Source: Pachysolen tannophilus NRRL Y-2460
Taxonomy: Eukaryota > Ascomycota > Pichiomycetes > Alaninales > Pachysolenaceae
Direction of reading: 5' to 3'
Length of the DNA stretch: 64,000 nucleotides
Assembly: GCA_001661245.1 (NCBI GenBank)
Contig: KV454015.1
Coordinates: forward strand, 120,639-184,638
The position numbers and the translations under genes were made by a program. A model generated the notes under the pieces. The model was given only the letters and a program-made list of their open reading frames with translations. It was not told the origin of the DNA and searched no databases. Below, piece by piece: positions 36,065-47,434 of the stretch (positions are counted from its first letter, which is position 1; every line of letters begins with the position of its first letter).

Positions 36065-38989
36065 ATGTCGTCCGCAGTGCAAGGTGCAAAGAGAAAAAGA
36101 GAAGACTCGGATGTTGGTATTGAACAAGATTCAGTAAGTTTCAATAGCAATAATGAGAACAATCAATCATTTGGTAATTTTCCACAAATACCTAAAAGAA
36201 GGAGAGTTCAAGTTGCACCACAACAATTATCTCCTGAGTTGGAATTAGCTACGAAATTATGTGCTGATATTTGTAATATTGGCGAACAAAATTTAAGTTT
36301 CTTAACAAATGATATATTGTATATGGCTGTTCCAATTTCTGGCGAAATTGTAAATAGTGAAGAAGTTAGAGATGCTATATTGAATACTGTTTACTCGGTT
36401 TTAGTTGAACAACCTCATAAGATTCCATTTTTATCGCTGTTAATTCAAGTTTCTAATATTGTGAATAACGTAGTGGGAAAATATGTTGTTGAATTTTTAC
36501 ATGAAAAAGCACAAGAATTATTACATGAATTTCAAAAAAGCCAAGAACAGCTGGAATCAGAAGATAAAGAGGATGAGATTGTATTGGGTACATCGGAGTG
36601 TGGAACTTGGAATAGGTTGAAGTTAGTATTGAGATTTTTTGCTACATTGTCTCCGATTATAGAGAATGATGGAGTGTTTACACTTTTTAAGCAATTTTTA
36701 GAATTGGCAATTGAATTACAGAACCAATGTGAACAAAGATGCCTGTTAGCAGAGACAATGTATTATAATACTTTAATTTCCGTTCCTTACATCACTTTTA
36801 GTGATCCTAACAATGCGGATTTAATTTTAAAATCAAATGAATTGCTTGAATTAGCAAAAAGTTTTAAAATTGTTCCTTCAAAATCTTTGGATTTTTTTAA
36901 GCATTTTAATATTACGAATGATAAAACCCAAGCAGCACCATTTGATGACAAATGTTTAGTAGATTTGATTTTACCTGCAGTGTTAAAAATTTCGGAAAAT
37001 AATTGGCAACTTGAATATTTTATCAATATTAAAGATGCTCTTTTAGAAATGGAAAAGAATTTAATTGAAAAACACGGTGAACCAGCTAAGCATCAATTAC
37101 CTCAATTATCTTTTCCTGATATAGAATTCCTTAAGCAAGTAGGGAATTTGAAGAACATTATTGGTAACATTGACACTTTATGGAAAGCTCCAAGAATTGC
37201 ATTACAAGTTTACTTACCTTCAGCAAATGGATTTGAAACCCAACCACCTCTTGAGTCTTATTTTGGATTATTATTGAGAGACATTTCTCAGGATATAATA
37301 CAAAATTTAGAGTTTAACAAGAAAACTGTATCACAACAATTGCTTAATTTGGCATTTTTCTTCAAAGAAAAAACTTTTTCACCTGCCGGATCATCAATAG
37401 ATAAACTTTCATTAATAAATGATAAAAGAAACGGTATTAATATTGCTGTTAGTTTAGATACTGGTGACGAAGAAGATCCATTAAAGTTGAAATTATTTCA
37501 ATTGACTCAAGAAGCAGAATTGGATTTTGCAAGTGGTTTTACTTCAACTTGGAAAATTGAAGATGTAATTACAGAAAGTATATTAAATTTAATTTTTAAT
37601 TTACCAAATGTTTCTAATCCAATTATTTATTTCTATACTGTATTAGTTGAATGTTGTACAAGACAAGCTAAAGCAATGGCTCCAGTATTTGGTAGAGCAA
37701 TTAGATTTTTTTATTCCAATATTATGTTATTAGATTTTGAATTGAGATCTAGATATTTAGATTGGTTGGCTGTTCAATTGAGTAATTTTAGATTTCAATG
37801 GAAATGGCGTGAATGGGAGGAAGATTCTATAGCATTAAATGAATCAAAGTTTCATCCTCGGATTGTTTTAATTAAAAACTTGATAGCTAAAGAAATTAGA
37901 TTATCTTCTAAGAGGCAGATTAGACAAACTTTACCTGAAGAATTTTATCGATATTTGGATATTTCTTTATACAAGAAGGAACAAATTGATAAATATGATA
38001 TGGAAGTTTTCGGTAATAGTTGTGGTGATATTGCCAATGATAAAGATGAAATGGAGACAGATGAAATGGCAGATTTGGAAGATGTTGAATTAGATTCCAA
38101 AATGAAATTTCTCAAAGTATCGAATCCATTAAAGGATATTTGTTTTAGGATTTTTGAAAATTTACAAAACTATGGATCATTTGAAGAATTCAATAATCTT
38201 GTTGCTGATTTGAAGCAACAAGCTGAACCTTTTAATATTCCAAATATTGATAGATATATCATTAATTTAGTTTATCAATCAGCATGTGTTATTGGATCTA
38301 GATCGATATCACATATAAGTTCATTTATAGGAGTTGCAGAGTTTAAATTGAAGAAAACAGTTGGTTTAGATGTTTCTAATATTTTAAAAGAAGAAGAAGA
38401 ATATCAAGGAGATCAGTTTGCAGTTATAGAATCTGAAGGTGAATTGAAAACTAGACAACAATGGGTAATTGAATCTGTCTTGAGGATTTGGAACCATGAG
38501 CCTCAAGTTGGATTTCTTATCTTGGAGATGCTTTTAACAAGGCGTATATTAACTGTAGATGAATTGCTAAGAACTGCATTTGATCAAGAAAATTATGCAA
38601 TCTTAACAAATGTTAGTTGTACAGAATCGATATTAAGAATTTTGGAAAATTTGAAACTTTTTAACATTTCAAATCCAAAAGAAGTACAAGAATGTTATAT
38701 GTTATTTTTCAAATTAATTGTTCAAAATATGAATTTAGTTATATTAAAGATAAATCCTGATGAAAATACATTAATTACTTCACCTGATAATGAGGATCAA
38801 GTTTCTGAAGAAAATGAACTGAGGTGGTGTTTTATCGGTTTATTTTTGCTTATGAAATCATACTTGAGAAAATTTAGCAATGAATATATTTTAATTGAAA
38901 CAGAATTGGAAAACTTAATCACAGAATTGCAACATAAGCCAACTCAAAATGTATTGAAGAATTTACTCTATAAATTGAAAAATTTATAA
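36065..38989 (+). CDS. STO1: Nuclear cap-binding complex large subunit (CBP80)
   Basis: Large subunit of the nuclear cap-binding complex, which with Cbc2 binds the m7G cap and acts in splicing, export and decay. The 974-residue helical-repeat protein has an N-terminal basic signal (KRKRED and PKRRRVQ, within residues 9-50), a first MIF4G-type domain beginning LATKLCADICNIGEQNLSFL, WNRLKLVLRFFATLSPII, middle and C-terminal MIF4G-like domains including PIIYFYTVLVECC, RYLDWLAVQLSNFRFQWKW, and WVIESVLRIWNHEPQVGFLILEMLL. Length is near S. cerevisiae Sto1 (861), with inserts. S. cerevisiae STO1 has a 5' intron; here the frame is open from ATG 36065 with the basic signal included, so no intron is needed. 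Confidence 0.93.
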   Translation: MSSAVQGAKRKREDSDVGIEQDSVSFNSNNENNQSFGNFPQIPKRRRVQVAPQQLSPELELATKLCADICNIGEQNLSFLTNDILYMAVPISGEIVNSEEVRDAILNTVYSVLVEQPHKIPFLSLLIQVSNIVNNVVGKYVVEFLHEKAQELLHEFQKSQEQLESEDKEDEIVLGTSECGTWNRLKLVLRFFATLSPIIENDGVFTLFKQFLELAIELQNQCEQRCLLAETMYYNTLISVPYITFSDPNNADLILKSNELLELAKSFKIVPSKSLDFFKHFNITNDKTQAAPFDDKCLVDLILPAVLKISENNWQLEYFINIKDALLEMEKNLIEKHGEPAKHQLPQLSFPDIEFLKQVGNLKNIIGNIDTLWKAPRIALQVYLPSANGFETQPPLESYFGLLLRDISQDIIQNLEFNKKTVSQQLLNLAFFFKEKTFSPAGSSIDKLSLINDKRNGINIAVSLDTGDEEDPLKLKLFQLTQEAELDFASGFTSTWKIEDVITESILNLIFNLPNVSNPIIYFYTVLVECCTRQAKAMAPVFGRAIRFFYSNIMLLDFELRSRYLDWLAVQLSNFRFQWKWREWEEDSIALNESKFHPRIVLIKNLIAKEIRLSSKRQIRQTLPEEFYRYLDISLYKKEQIDKYDMEVFGNSCGDIANDKDEMETDEMADLEDVELDSKMKFLKVSNPLKDICFRIFENLQNYGSFEEFNNLVADLKQQAEPFNIPNIDRYIINLVYQSACVIGSRSISHISSFIGVAEFKLKKTVGLDVSNILKEEEEYQGDQFAVIESEGELKTRQQWVIESVLRIWNHEPQVGFLILEMLLTRRILTVDELLRTAFDQENYAILTNVSCTESILRILENLKLFNISNPKEVQECYMLFFKLIVQNMNLVILKINPDENTLITSPDNEDQVSEENELRWCFIGLFLLMKSYLRKFSNEYILIETELENLITELQHKPTQNVLKNLLYKLKNL

Positions 38990-39550
38990 GACATACATAC
39001 ATACATACATAGCAATACAGACAAATTTTTCTTCCCGCTTAAATTTTTATTTAGTTTGTTTATGTAAGCCGCCTTTTTTTTTTTTTTTTTTTTTTTTGCT
39101 TAATTCCGAGAAAAATAAGGAAACGCCTTTCTTTGAATTTGAATTAGAAAAAAAAAATTAATAAAAATCATCATCATCACATAGGAGATAAAACTTATAT
39201 GGAGTGAGTATTAAAAGATCAAATCTTTACTTGTTTCATATATTTCTTATATTTCATTTTCTTGATTGATTTCCAAAAACTGCTTATTCCTAGACAAAGA
39301 AGATACTAAAGGTGCAAAGAAAAAAAAAACCACAAATTACCGCGCGCTTCTTATTTCCATGCAGAGCGAAATCTTGAAACCAACTTAAAACCCAAAAGAA
39401 TAAGCATAGATACTAGTAATTTGTTTCATTTTCTTCTTCTTCTCTTCTATTATCACGTCATACAAAAACAAGAAATAGCCCCTGATGGATGTTCTTGATT
39501 CTAGCCCAGACTTATTTATTGTTGCATCTCGATTTGTTGAAACGTAAACA

Positions 39551-39650
39551 AAAAGGGCGTGTGAAGGGCGTGTGAAGGGCGAAGGGTGTAAGAAATGTTA
39601 AAGGCGTAAAATACGTAAAAGGCGTAAAGGTTCTAAGAGGTAGTAAAAGG
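39551..39650 (+). repeat. Degenerate GGCGT(A/G) repeat cluster
   Basis: AAGGGCGTGTG occurs twice in tandem, followed by AAGGGCGAAGGGTGTAAG and then three GGCGTAA units (39603, 39621, 39640). All are on the plus strand within about 100 bp. This is unusually G-rich for the surrounding A+T-rich DNA. Confidence 0.75.
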
Positions 39651-39788
39651 GCGTAACGCGCTAGTACTCAGCATTACAGAGGAAATACTCAGATCTACGC
39701 GTATCCCCTGTGGCATCTTAACTTTTTTTTTTTAAGCCCCTATACTCGGCCGAGCTTGCCCTCATACTTATTGTTCTGCCAAAAAAAA

Positions 39789-40278
39789 NNNNNNNNNNNN
39801 NNNNNNNNNNNNNNNNNNNNNNNNNNNNNNNNNNNNNNNNNNNNNNNNNNNNNNNNNNNNNNNNNNNNNNNNNNNNNNNNNNNNNNNNNNNNNNNNNNNN
39901 NNNNNNNNNNNNNNNNNNNNNNNNNNNNNNNNNNNNNNNNNNNNNNNNNNNNNNNNNNNNNNNNNNNNNNNNNNNNNNNNNNNNNNNNNNNNNNNNNNNN
40001 NNNNNNNNNNNNNNNNNNNNNNNNNNNNNNNNNNNNNNNNNNNNNNNNNNNNNNNNNNNNNNNNNNNNNNNNNNNNNNNNNNNNNNNNNNNNNNNNNNNN
40101 NNNNNNNNNNNNNNNNNNNNNNNNNNNNNNNNNNNNNNNNNNNNNNNNNNNNNNNNNNNNNNNNNNNNNNNNNNNNNNNNNNNNNNNNNNNNNNNNNNNN
40201 NNNNNNNNNNNNNNNNNNNNNNNNNNNNNNNNNNNNNNNNNNNNNNNNNNNNNNNNNNNNNNNNNNNNNNNNNNNNNN
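39789..40278. other. Assembly gap (490 N)
   Basis: Continuous N run preceded by an A8 tract. Contents unknown. Confidence 0.98.
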
Positions 40279-41248
40279 TTACCTATTGTTTTATAAATAG
40301 AAATGTCCTGTTTCCAAAATGTCCCCCATTCACAAAATCAGTACATACTATTACCTAATGGGACAAACTAAGGCAAAACTTGTAAATACTTAGGTCCGTA
40401 CCCTCTCCAAATAGGATTTCCTACTCCCAGTTTCAAGAGGTACCAATGTACACGTAATTTTTTTTTTTTTTTTTTACTTTCTTAAAATTTAAACTTTCTT
40501 TGTTTAAACGCGATTTCCAAAAAAAGAAAAAAATTTTTTTTTTTTTTTTTTTTCTTTGTTAAATCAAAATCAAAACTTGATGTTTTAACAGCGGTTAACT
40601 CTGTTTTACCATACTAAATAATACAAAAATATTAAAACAAATAGTAAAACAAAAGGAATAAAATCATTTTATCTTTTTTTTTTTATATTTTTTTTTTATT
40701 TTTTTTATTTTTTAGTTCTTTTTGTATCTTCATTGAAGAGAACTGTTTCTATTATTATATTCTGGTTTAGCGCTAGGAGTGTTTAAATAAGCAGTGATAG
40801 AGAGATCATTGGTATTTGTCTATTATTATATTTTGCTTATTATAAATAAAGATAGCAGTAATAGTACTCCTTTTTGCTAGATTTTTTTTTTTTTTTTTTT
40901 TTTTTGGATATCATCCTTGAGTGATCCATCAAATCAAATAGAGGACAAGTCTTTTATTGCATAGATCTATCCATCTGTCGCTTTTTTTTTTTATATAATT
41001 TTTTTATTTGACTTGTCATCTTCTTTCGTTTACATATAAAGTTATAAATTATAAAAGAAGAAAAAGAAAAAGAAGGAATCTTGTTTACAAGGGAAAGAGA
41101 ATAAACTGGATTGATAACAGCGCTTAGTTAAAAGTGAGTATAAATTAACAAAGAAAAAAAAATTTTTTTTTTTCATTCATTCATTCTTTCTTTCTTTGTT
41201 TTGTTGGAGAAATTATACTAACCAGGGGGGGTTTTTTTTCTTGAAAAG

Positions 41249-44200
41249 ATGTCGTATAACGATAATTATTATGATCCAAATCAACCGGCTCACCCTGATC
41301 AAGAAGGTTACTATGCTGAGGGATATCATCCATCAGATGAAGGTTTACAAAATCAGGAGGGTTATTATGATTCGAATCAAGATGTAGCGTATTATAATCA
41401 ACCTTATGATCAAGGGGTTTATGAGCAGCCAGCAGGTTACGATGCAGGATATGATCAGCAATATGCTGACCAGCAATACGCTGACCCTTCACTGCAAGGT
41501 TATTATGAACAACCAAGAGCTGGTGATCCAGAAGCATTTTCGGATTTCAGTTATGGTCCAAATGGAGCAGGCATCCCTTACGATAGTTATGGTACTCAAT
41601 ATACTCCTTCTCAAATGTCATATGGTGGTCCAAGATCTTCTGGTGCTTCAACACCAATTTATGGTGCTGGTCCTTATGATCCAAATGCAATGGCAGTTTT
41701 GCCAAGAGATCCTTATCCAGCATGGACAGCTGATAACCAAGCACCTGTTTCCATCGAAGAAATTGAAGATATTTTTATTGATCTTACAAATAAATTCGGT
41801 TTCCAAAGAGATTCGATGAGAAATATGTTTGACCATTTCATGGTTTTATTGGATTCAAGATCTTCACGTATGGCTCCTTCTCAAGCTTTATTATCTTTAC
41901 ATGCAGATTATATTGGTGGTGATAATGCTAATTATAAAAAATGGTATTTTGCTGCTCAGTTGGATTTAGATGATGAAGTTGGATTTGCCAACATGAAAAT
42001 GGGTAAATTATCTAGAAAGGCAAGAAAGGCAAAGAGAAAGTCTAAAAAGGCAAGAAAAGCTGTTGAACAAAACGGTGAAGATACAGAACGTACATTAAAT
42101 GAGTTGGAAGGTGATAACTCTTTGGAAGCTGCTGATTATAGGTGGAAAACCAAAATGAACGCATTAACACCAATTGAAAGAGTTAGACAAATTGCATTAT
42201 ATTTATTATTATGGGGTGAAGCAAATCAAGTTAGATTTGTTCCAGAATGTTTATGTTTTATCTTGAAATGTGCTGAAGATTATTTAGTATCACCAGCTTG
42301 TCAACAGAGAGCAGAACCTGTTCCAGAAGGTGATTACTTAAATAGAGTGATTACTCCTTTGTATCGTTTCATTAGATCTCAAGTTTATGAAGTTCTTGAT
42401 GGTCGTTATGTTAAACGTGAAAGGGATCATAACAAAGTCGTTGGTTATGATGATATAAACCAATTGTTTTGGTATCCTGAAGGTATTTCAAGAATCATCT
42501 TTGAAGATGGTACAAGATTAGTTGAAATTCCAGCAGAAGAAAGATATATTAGACTTGGAGAATGTGACTGGAAAAACGTATTCTTTAAAACTTATAAAGA
42601 AACTCGTTCATGGTTACATTTACTTATAAACTTTAACCGTATTTGGATTATCCATGGTACCATTTATTGGATGTACACTGCTTATAACTCTGAAACATTG
42701 TATACTCATGATTATGTTTACTTGGTTAATAATCAACCTACACCATCATCGCATTGGGCTGCTTGTGCTTTAGGTGGTACTTTTGCTTCCTTTGTTCAAA
42801 TCTGTGCTACTTTAGCTGAATGGTTATTTGTTCCAAGAAAATGGGCTGGTGCTCAACGTTTAACGAGAAGATTAATGTTTTTATCTTTAATCTTTGCTAT
42901 TAACTTGGCTCCTGTGATCTTCGTCTTTGCATGGGCAGGTATTGATACTTATTCTAAATCCGCTTATGCTGTATCTGTTGTTGCCTTCTTCATTGGTATT
43001 GCAACTTTATTATTTTTTGCTATTATGCCACTTGGTGGATTATTCACTTCTTATATGAAGAAAAGTTCAAGAAGATATGTTGCTTCTCAAACCTTTACCG
43101 CTTCATTTTCTAAATTACATGGTTTAGATATGTGGATGTCTTACTTATTATGGGTTACAGTTTTCACCGCTAAGTTAGTTGAATCATACTACTTTTTGAC
43201 TTTGTCTTTAAAGGATCCAATTAGAAATTTATCAACTATGACCATGCGTTGTACCGGTGAATACTGGTGGAGTAATAAGTTATGTAAGCAACACTCAAAG
43301 ATTGTTTTAGGTTTGATGTACGCAACAGATTTCATTTTATTCTTTTTAGATACTTATATGTGGTACATTGTTTGTAACTGTGTTTTCTCTATTGGTCGTT
43401 CATTCTATTTGGGTATTTCGATTTTAACTCCATGGAGAAATATTTTCACAAGATTACCAAAGAGAATATATTCAAAGATTTTGGCAACAACTGATATGGA
43501 AATAAAATATAAACCAAAAGTTTTAATTTCTCAAGTTTGGAATGCAGTTGTCATTTCTATGTACAGAGAACATTTGTTAGCTATTGTTCACGTTCAAAAA
43601 TTGTTATACCATCAAGTTCCATCTGAAGTTGAAGGTAAACGTACTTTGAGAGCTCCAACTTTTTTTGTTTCACAAGATGATAACAACTTTGAAACTGAAT
43701 TTTTCCCAAGAAATTCAGAAGCTGAACGTCGTATCTCTTTCTTTGCACAATCCTTGGCTACTCCAATTCCAGAACCATTACCAGTTGACAATATGCCAAC
43801 TTTCACAGTTTTCACTCCTCACTACTCTGAAAAAATCTTGTTGTCGTTACGTGAAATTATTCGTGAAGATGATCAATATTCAAGAGTCACTCTTTTAGAA
43901 TACTTGAAACAGTTACACCCAGTTGAATGGGACTGTTTTGTTAAGGATACTAAGATCTTGGCTGAAGAAACTGCTGCATACGAAAACGAAGGCTTGGAAG
44001 ATGAAAAAGAAGATAACTTGAAATCTCAAATTGATGATTTACCATTCTACTGTATTGGTTTTAAATCTGCTGCACCTGAATATACTTTAAGAACAAGAAT
44101 TTGGGCTTCTTTAAGATCTCAAACTTTATACCGTACTGTTTCCGGTTTCATGAATTATGCTAGAGCAATTAAATTGTTATACCGTGTTGAAAATCCTGAA

Positions 44201-46894
44201 ATTGTTCAAATGTTTGGTGGTAATGCGGAAGGTTTAGAAAGAGAATTAGAGAGAATGGCTAGAAGAAAGTTCAAATTTTTAGTTTCTATGCAAAGATTAG
44301 CCAAGTTTAAACCAGAAGAATTAGAAAATGCCGAGTTTTTGTTACGTGCTTACCCAGATTTGCAAATCGCTTTCTTAGATGAAGAACCACCATTGAATGA
44401 AGGTGAAGAACCAAGAATCTTCTCCTCCTTAGTTGATGGTCACTGTGAAATTATGGAAAATGGTCGTAGAAGACCAAAATTCAGAGTTCAATTATCTGGT
44501 AATCCAATTTTAGGTGATGGTAAATCTGATAATCAAAATCAAGCTATTATTTTTACTCGTGGTGAATATTTACAATTGATTGATGCCAACCAAGATAACT
44601 ATCTTGAAGAATGTCTTAAGATTAGATCTGTCCTTGCTGAATTCGAAGAATTAAACGTTGAACTGGTAAACCCATATGCTCCAGGCTTAAGCTCAGAAGA
44701 CAAAGAAAAGATTCATCCAGTTGCTATTGTCGGTGCTCGTGAATATATTTTCTCAGAAAACACTGGTGTCTTGGGTGATGTTGCTGCAGGTAAAGAACAA
44801 ACTTTTGGTACATTATTTGCTCGTACGTTAGCTCAAGTCGGTGGTAAATTGCATTATGGTCATCCGGATTTCCTTAATCAAATTTTTATGAATACTCGTG
44901 GTGGTGTTTCAAAGGCTCAAAAGGGTTTACATCTTAATGAAGATATTTACGCAGGTATGACTGCTCTTTGTCGTGGTGGTAGAATTAAACATTGTGAATA
45001 CTACCAATGTGGTAAAGGTCGTGATTTAGGTTTCGGTTCGACTCTTAACTTCACGACTAAGATTGGTGCAGGTATGGGTGAACAGATGTTATCCCGTGAA
45101 TACTATTATTTAGGAACCCAATTACCTCTTGATCGTTTCTTGTCTTTCTATTATGCCCATCCTGGTTTCCATATCAATAATCTTTTCATTCAAATGTCTT
45201 TGCAATTGTTCATGTTAACTTTGATCAACTTGAACGCTTTGGCACACGAAGGTATTATGTGTTATTACAATAAGAACCAGCCAATTACTGATTTGCGTGT
45301 TCCTTACGCTTGTTACAATTTAGCTCCAGCTATTGATTGGATTCGTCGTTATACATTATCTATTTTCATCGTTTTCTTTATTTCCTTTATTCCTTTGGTC
45401 GTTCAAGAGTTGATTGAACGTGGTGTTTGGAAAGCTACTCAAAGATTTTTCCGTCACTTATTATCATTGTCTCCAATGTTTGAAGTTTTTGTTGCTCAAA
45501 TCTATTCTTCTTCATTATTGACAGATATCACTGTTGGTGGGGCTCGTTATATTGCCACTGGTAGAGGTTTTGCAACTGCTCGTATTCCGTTCTCTGTTTT
45601 GTATTCACGTTTTGCTGAATCTGCTATTTACATGGGTGCCAGATGTATGTTAATGTTGTTATTTAGTACTCTTGCACACTGGCAAGCTGCATTGTTATGG
45701 TTCTGGGCTTCTTTATCTGCGTTGATGTTTTCGCCTTTCATTTTCAATCCTCATCAATTTGCTTGGGAGGATTACTTTATTGATTACCGTGATTTCATCA
45801 GATGGTTGTCACGTGGTAACACAAAGTGGCACAGAAACTCTTGGATTGGTTATGTTCGTCTTTCAAGATCTAGAATTACTGGTTTCAAGCATAAGTTAGT
45901 TGGTGATGAATCTGAAAAAGCTGCTGGTGATGCTGCTCGTGCTCATCGTTCCAACCTTTTGTTCTCAGACTTCATTCCATGTGCTATCTATACAGCTGGT
46001 TGTTTCATTGCTTTTACTTTCATAAACGCTCAAACTGGTGTAACAGATGCCACTGCTGTCAATTCAACGTTACGTGTTATTATTTGTGCATTAGCTCCGG
46101 TTGCTGTTAATGCAGGAACCTTAATGCTCGCTGTTGGTTTATCATGTTGTTCAGGTCCATTATTTGGTTTATGTTGTAAGAAGACTGGTGCTGTTATGGC
46201 TGGTTTTGCCCACGGTGTTTCTGTTATTGTTCATCTCATTTTCTTTGTTGTCATGTGGGTATTGGAAGGTTTTTCATTACCAAAATGTTTAATTGGTGTT
46301 ATTACTTGTATTTATGCCGAACGTTTACTTTTCAAATTCTTGACTTTAGCCTTCTTGACTAGAGAATTTAAGAGTGATCATGCTAATACTGCTTTCTGGA
46401 CTGGTAAATGGTACGGATCTGGTTTAGGTTGGATGGCTTGGACTCAACCATGTCGTGAATTCTGTGCTAAGATTATTGAATCTTCAGAATTTGCTGGTGA
46501 TTTTGTCTTAGGTCATATCATCTTATTCTGTCAATTTCCAATATTGTGTATTCCATTGATCGACAGATGGCACTCAACAATGTTGTTCTGGTTAAAGCCT
46601 TCAAGACAAATCAGACCACCGATTTATTCACTTAAACAAGCCCGTTTGAGAAGAAGAATGGTTAGAAAGTACATGACTTTGTACTTCACTGTATTTGCCA
46701 CCTTTGCAGCTGTTATTGTCGGTCCAGCAGTTGCTTCTGGTTATGTAAATATTGATGATAGTGTATTGACTGGAGTAACAACTGGTCTTGTTCAACCACG
46801 TCATCAAGATAACAATGATACAGGTAGCAACGCTCCTAAATATGCATTGACTACAACTACCCCTTCGATGTCCACATGGTCGACAATTGCTTAA
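41249..46894 (+). CDS. FKS1: Beta-1,3-glucan synthase catalytic subunit Fks1/Gsc1
   Basis: Plasma-membrane catalytic subunit that polymerises UDP-glucose into cell-wall beta-1,3-glucan; target of echinocandins; activated by Rho1. The 1881-residue protein has a Tyr/Asn/Gln/Asp-rich N-terminus, the conserved cytosolic start ([23 protein letters not shown]), a first membrane cluster (about 470-720), a large central cytosolic region with [55 protein letters not shown] and [23 protein letters not shown], then a second membrane cluster. Echinocandin hot spot 1 reads FLTLSLKDP (649-657), with Lys655 where relatives have Arg. Hot spot 2 reads DWIRRYTL (1363-1370), the usual sequence. Length agrees with family members (1876-1897). 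Start ATG 41249. A GAS/PHR gene follows in the same direction. Confidence 0.98.
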   Translation: MSYNDNYYDPNQPAHPDQEGYYAEGYHPSDEGLQNQEGYYDSNQDVAYYNQPYDQGVYEQPAGYDAGYDQQYADQQYADPSLQGYYEQPRAGDPEAFSDFSYGPNGAGIPYDSYGTQYTPSQMSYGGPRSSGASTPIYGAGPYDPNAMAVLPRDPYPAWTADNQAPVSIEEIEDIFIDLTNKFGFQRDSMRNMFDHFMVLLDSRSSRMAPSQALLSLHADYIGGDNANYKKWYFAAQLDLDDEVGFANMKMGKLSRKARKAKRKSKKARKAVEQNGEDTERTLNELEGDNSLEAADYRWKTKMNALTPIERVRQIALYLLLWGEANQVRFVPECLCFILKCAEDYLVSPACQQRAEPVPEGDYLNRVITPLYRFIRSQVYEVLDGRYVKRERDHNKVVGYDDINQLFWYPEGISRIIFEDGTRLVEIPAEERYIRLGECDWKNVFFKTYKETRSWLHLLINFNRIWIIHGTIYWMYTAYNSETLYTHDYVYLVNNQPTPSSHWAACALGGTFASFVQICATLAEWLFVPRKWAGAQRLTRRLMFLSLIFAINLAPVIFVFAWAGIDTYSKSAYAVSVVAFFIGIATLLFFAIMPLGGLFTSYMKKSSRRYVASQTFTASFSKLHGLDMWMSYLLWVTVFTAKLVESYYFLTLSLKDPIRNLSTMTMRCTGEYWWSNKLCKQHSKIVLGLMYATDFILFFLDTYMWYIVCNCVFSIGRSFYLGISILTPWRNIFTRLPKRIYSKILATTDMEIKYKPKVLISQVWNAVVISMYREHLLAIVHVQKLLYHQVPSEVEGKRTLRAPTFFVSQDDNNFETEFFPRNSEAERRISFFAQSLATPIPEPLPVDNMPTFTVFTPHYSEKILLSLREIIREDDQYSRVTLLEYLKQLHPVEWDCFVKDTKILAEETAAYENEGLEDEKEDNLKSQIDDLPFYCIGFKSAAPEYTLRTRIWASLRSQTLYRTVSGFMNYARAIKLLYRVENPEIVQMFGGNAEGLERELERMARRKFKFLVSMQRLAKFKPEELENAEFLLRAYPDLQIAFLDEEPPLNEGEEPRIFSSLVDGHCEIMENGRRRPKFRVQLSGNPILGDGKSDNQNQAIIFTRGEYLQLIDANQDNYLEECLKIRSVLAEFEELNVELVNPYAPGLSSEDKEKIHPVAIVGAREYIFSENTGVLGDVAAGKEQTFGTLFARTLAQVGGKLHYGHPDFLNQIFMNTRGGVSKAQKGLHLNEDIYAGMTALCRGGRIKHCEYYQCGKGRDLGFGSTLNFTTKIGAGMGEQMLSREYYYLGTQLPLDRFLSFYYAHPGFHINNLFIQMSLQLFMLTLINLNALAHEGIMCYYNKNQPITDLRVPYACYNLAPAIDWIRRYTLSIFIVFFISFIPLVVQELIERGVWKATQRFFRHLLSLSPMFEVFVAQIYSSSLLTDITVGGARYIATGRGFATARIPFSVLYSRFAESAIYMGARCMLMLLFSTLAHWQAALLWFWASLSALMFSPFIFNPHQFAWEDYFIDYRDFIRWLSRGNTKWHRNSWIGYVRLSRSRITGFKHKLVGDESEKAAGDAARAHRSNLLFSDFIPCAIYTAGCFIAFTFINAQTGVTDATAVNSTLRVIICALAPVAVNAGTLMLAVGLSCCSGPLFGLCCKKTGAVMAGFAHGVSVIVHLIFFVVMWVLEGFSLPKCLIGVITCIYAERLLFKFLTLAFLTREFKSDHANTAFWTGKWYGSGLGWMAWTQPCREFCAKIIESSEFAGDFVLGHIILFCQFPILCIPLIDRWHSTMLFWLKPSRQIRPPIYSLKQARLRRRMVRKYMTLYFTVFATFAAVIVGPAVASGYVNIDDSVLTGVTTGLVQPRHQDNNDTGSNAPKYALTTTTPSMSTWSTIA

Positions 46895-47434
46895 TTTTAT
46901 ATTGAGTCTCATTTGTTACCTGAACTATTTTTTTTTTATTATTATTTTCCCTTTTTTTTTTGTTATTATACTTCCTGAATATTTTGATTGGTGATTGAGG
47001 TGAAATTTTTTTTTGTTTTTGCGATTTTTAAAAATTATTTTCTCCCCTTTTTTCTGTATGATATAAACATTTCCTTTTATTTTTTTTTTTTTCTATTTCT
47101 TTTTTTTTTTTTTTTATTATCATTTGATTTCATTTTTCTCTTTTGAATTTGGTTTTTATATTTGAGTTCCTATAAAGTAAATCTAGTTTTACATTTATCA
47201 ATCACTTTATTGTAAGATCTTTTATTAACCTAACTAGCTAATCTTGTTTTGTCTTGTTTTGTACCTTGAAAAAAGTTATGTGCGGCTGAACTTGTTGAAC
47301 TTGCAGAACTTGCATAATTTGTGTAAACACAAAAACCAGATCGAAGTAAATGTCTGTTGATGGCTATATAAAAAGGCTTTAATTCTCGGAGAGTAAATGG
47401 GCAAAGTCAACACTAGTGTTCTTTGAGGAAAAAC
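46895..47434. other. Intergenic region FKS1 / GAS-type gene
   Basis: A 540-bp region with long T-runs after FKS1 (3' end) and a promoter with TATATAAAA at 47364-47372, about 63 bp before the next ATG. Confidence 0.65.
47364..47372 (+). promoter_or_regulatory. TATA box upstream of GAS-type gene
   Basis: TATATAAAA, a consensus TATA element, 63 bp before ATG 47435. A strong TATA box suggests a regulated rather than constitutive gene. Confidence 0.6.

Larger units (their letters stand above)
38990..41248. other. Long intergenic region STO1 / FKS1 with assembly gap
   Basis: About 2.26 kb upstream of FKS1. It includes T-runs, a cluster of GGCGT/GGTGT units (39550-39660), an N run (39789-40278), further T-runs and a T/A-rich leader. 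The size suits a complex promoter for a regulated cell-wall gene. An apparent ORF at 39756-40358 spans the N run and is not real. Confidence 0.65.

Noticed and set aside
39756-40358. Apparent ORF across the second assembly gap
   Set aside because: Same artefact; only about 30 real codons flank the N run.
41101-41248. 5' UTR intron before FKS1
   Set aside because: A GTGAGT-like donor occurs near 41133, but no branch point or acceptor convincingly follows before the ATG.
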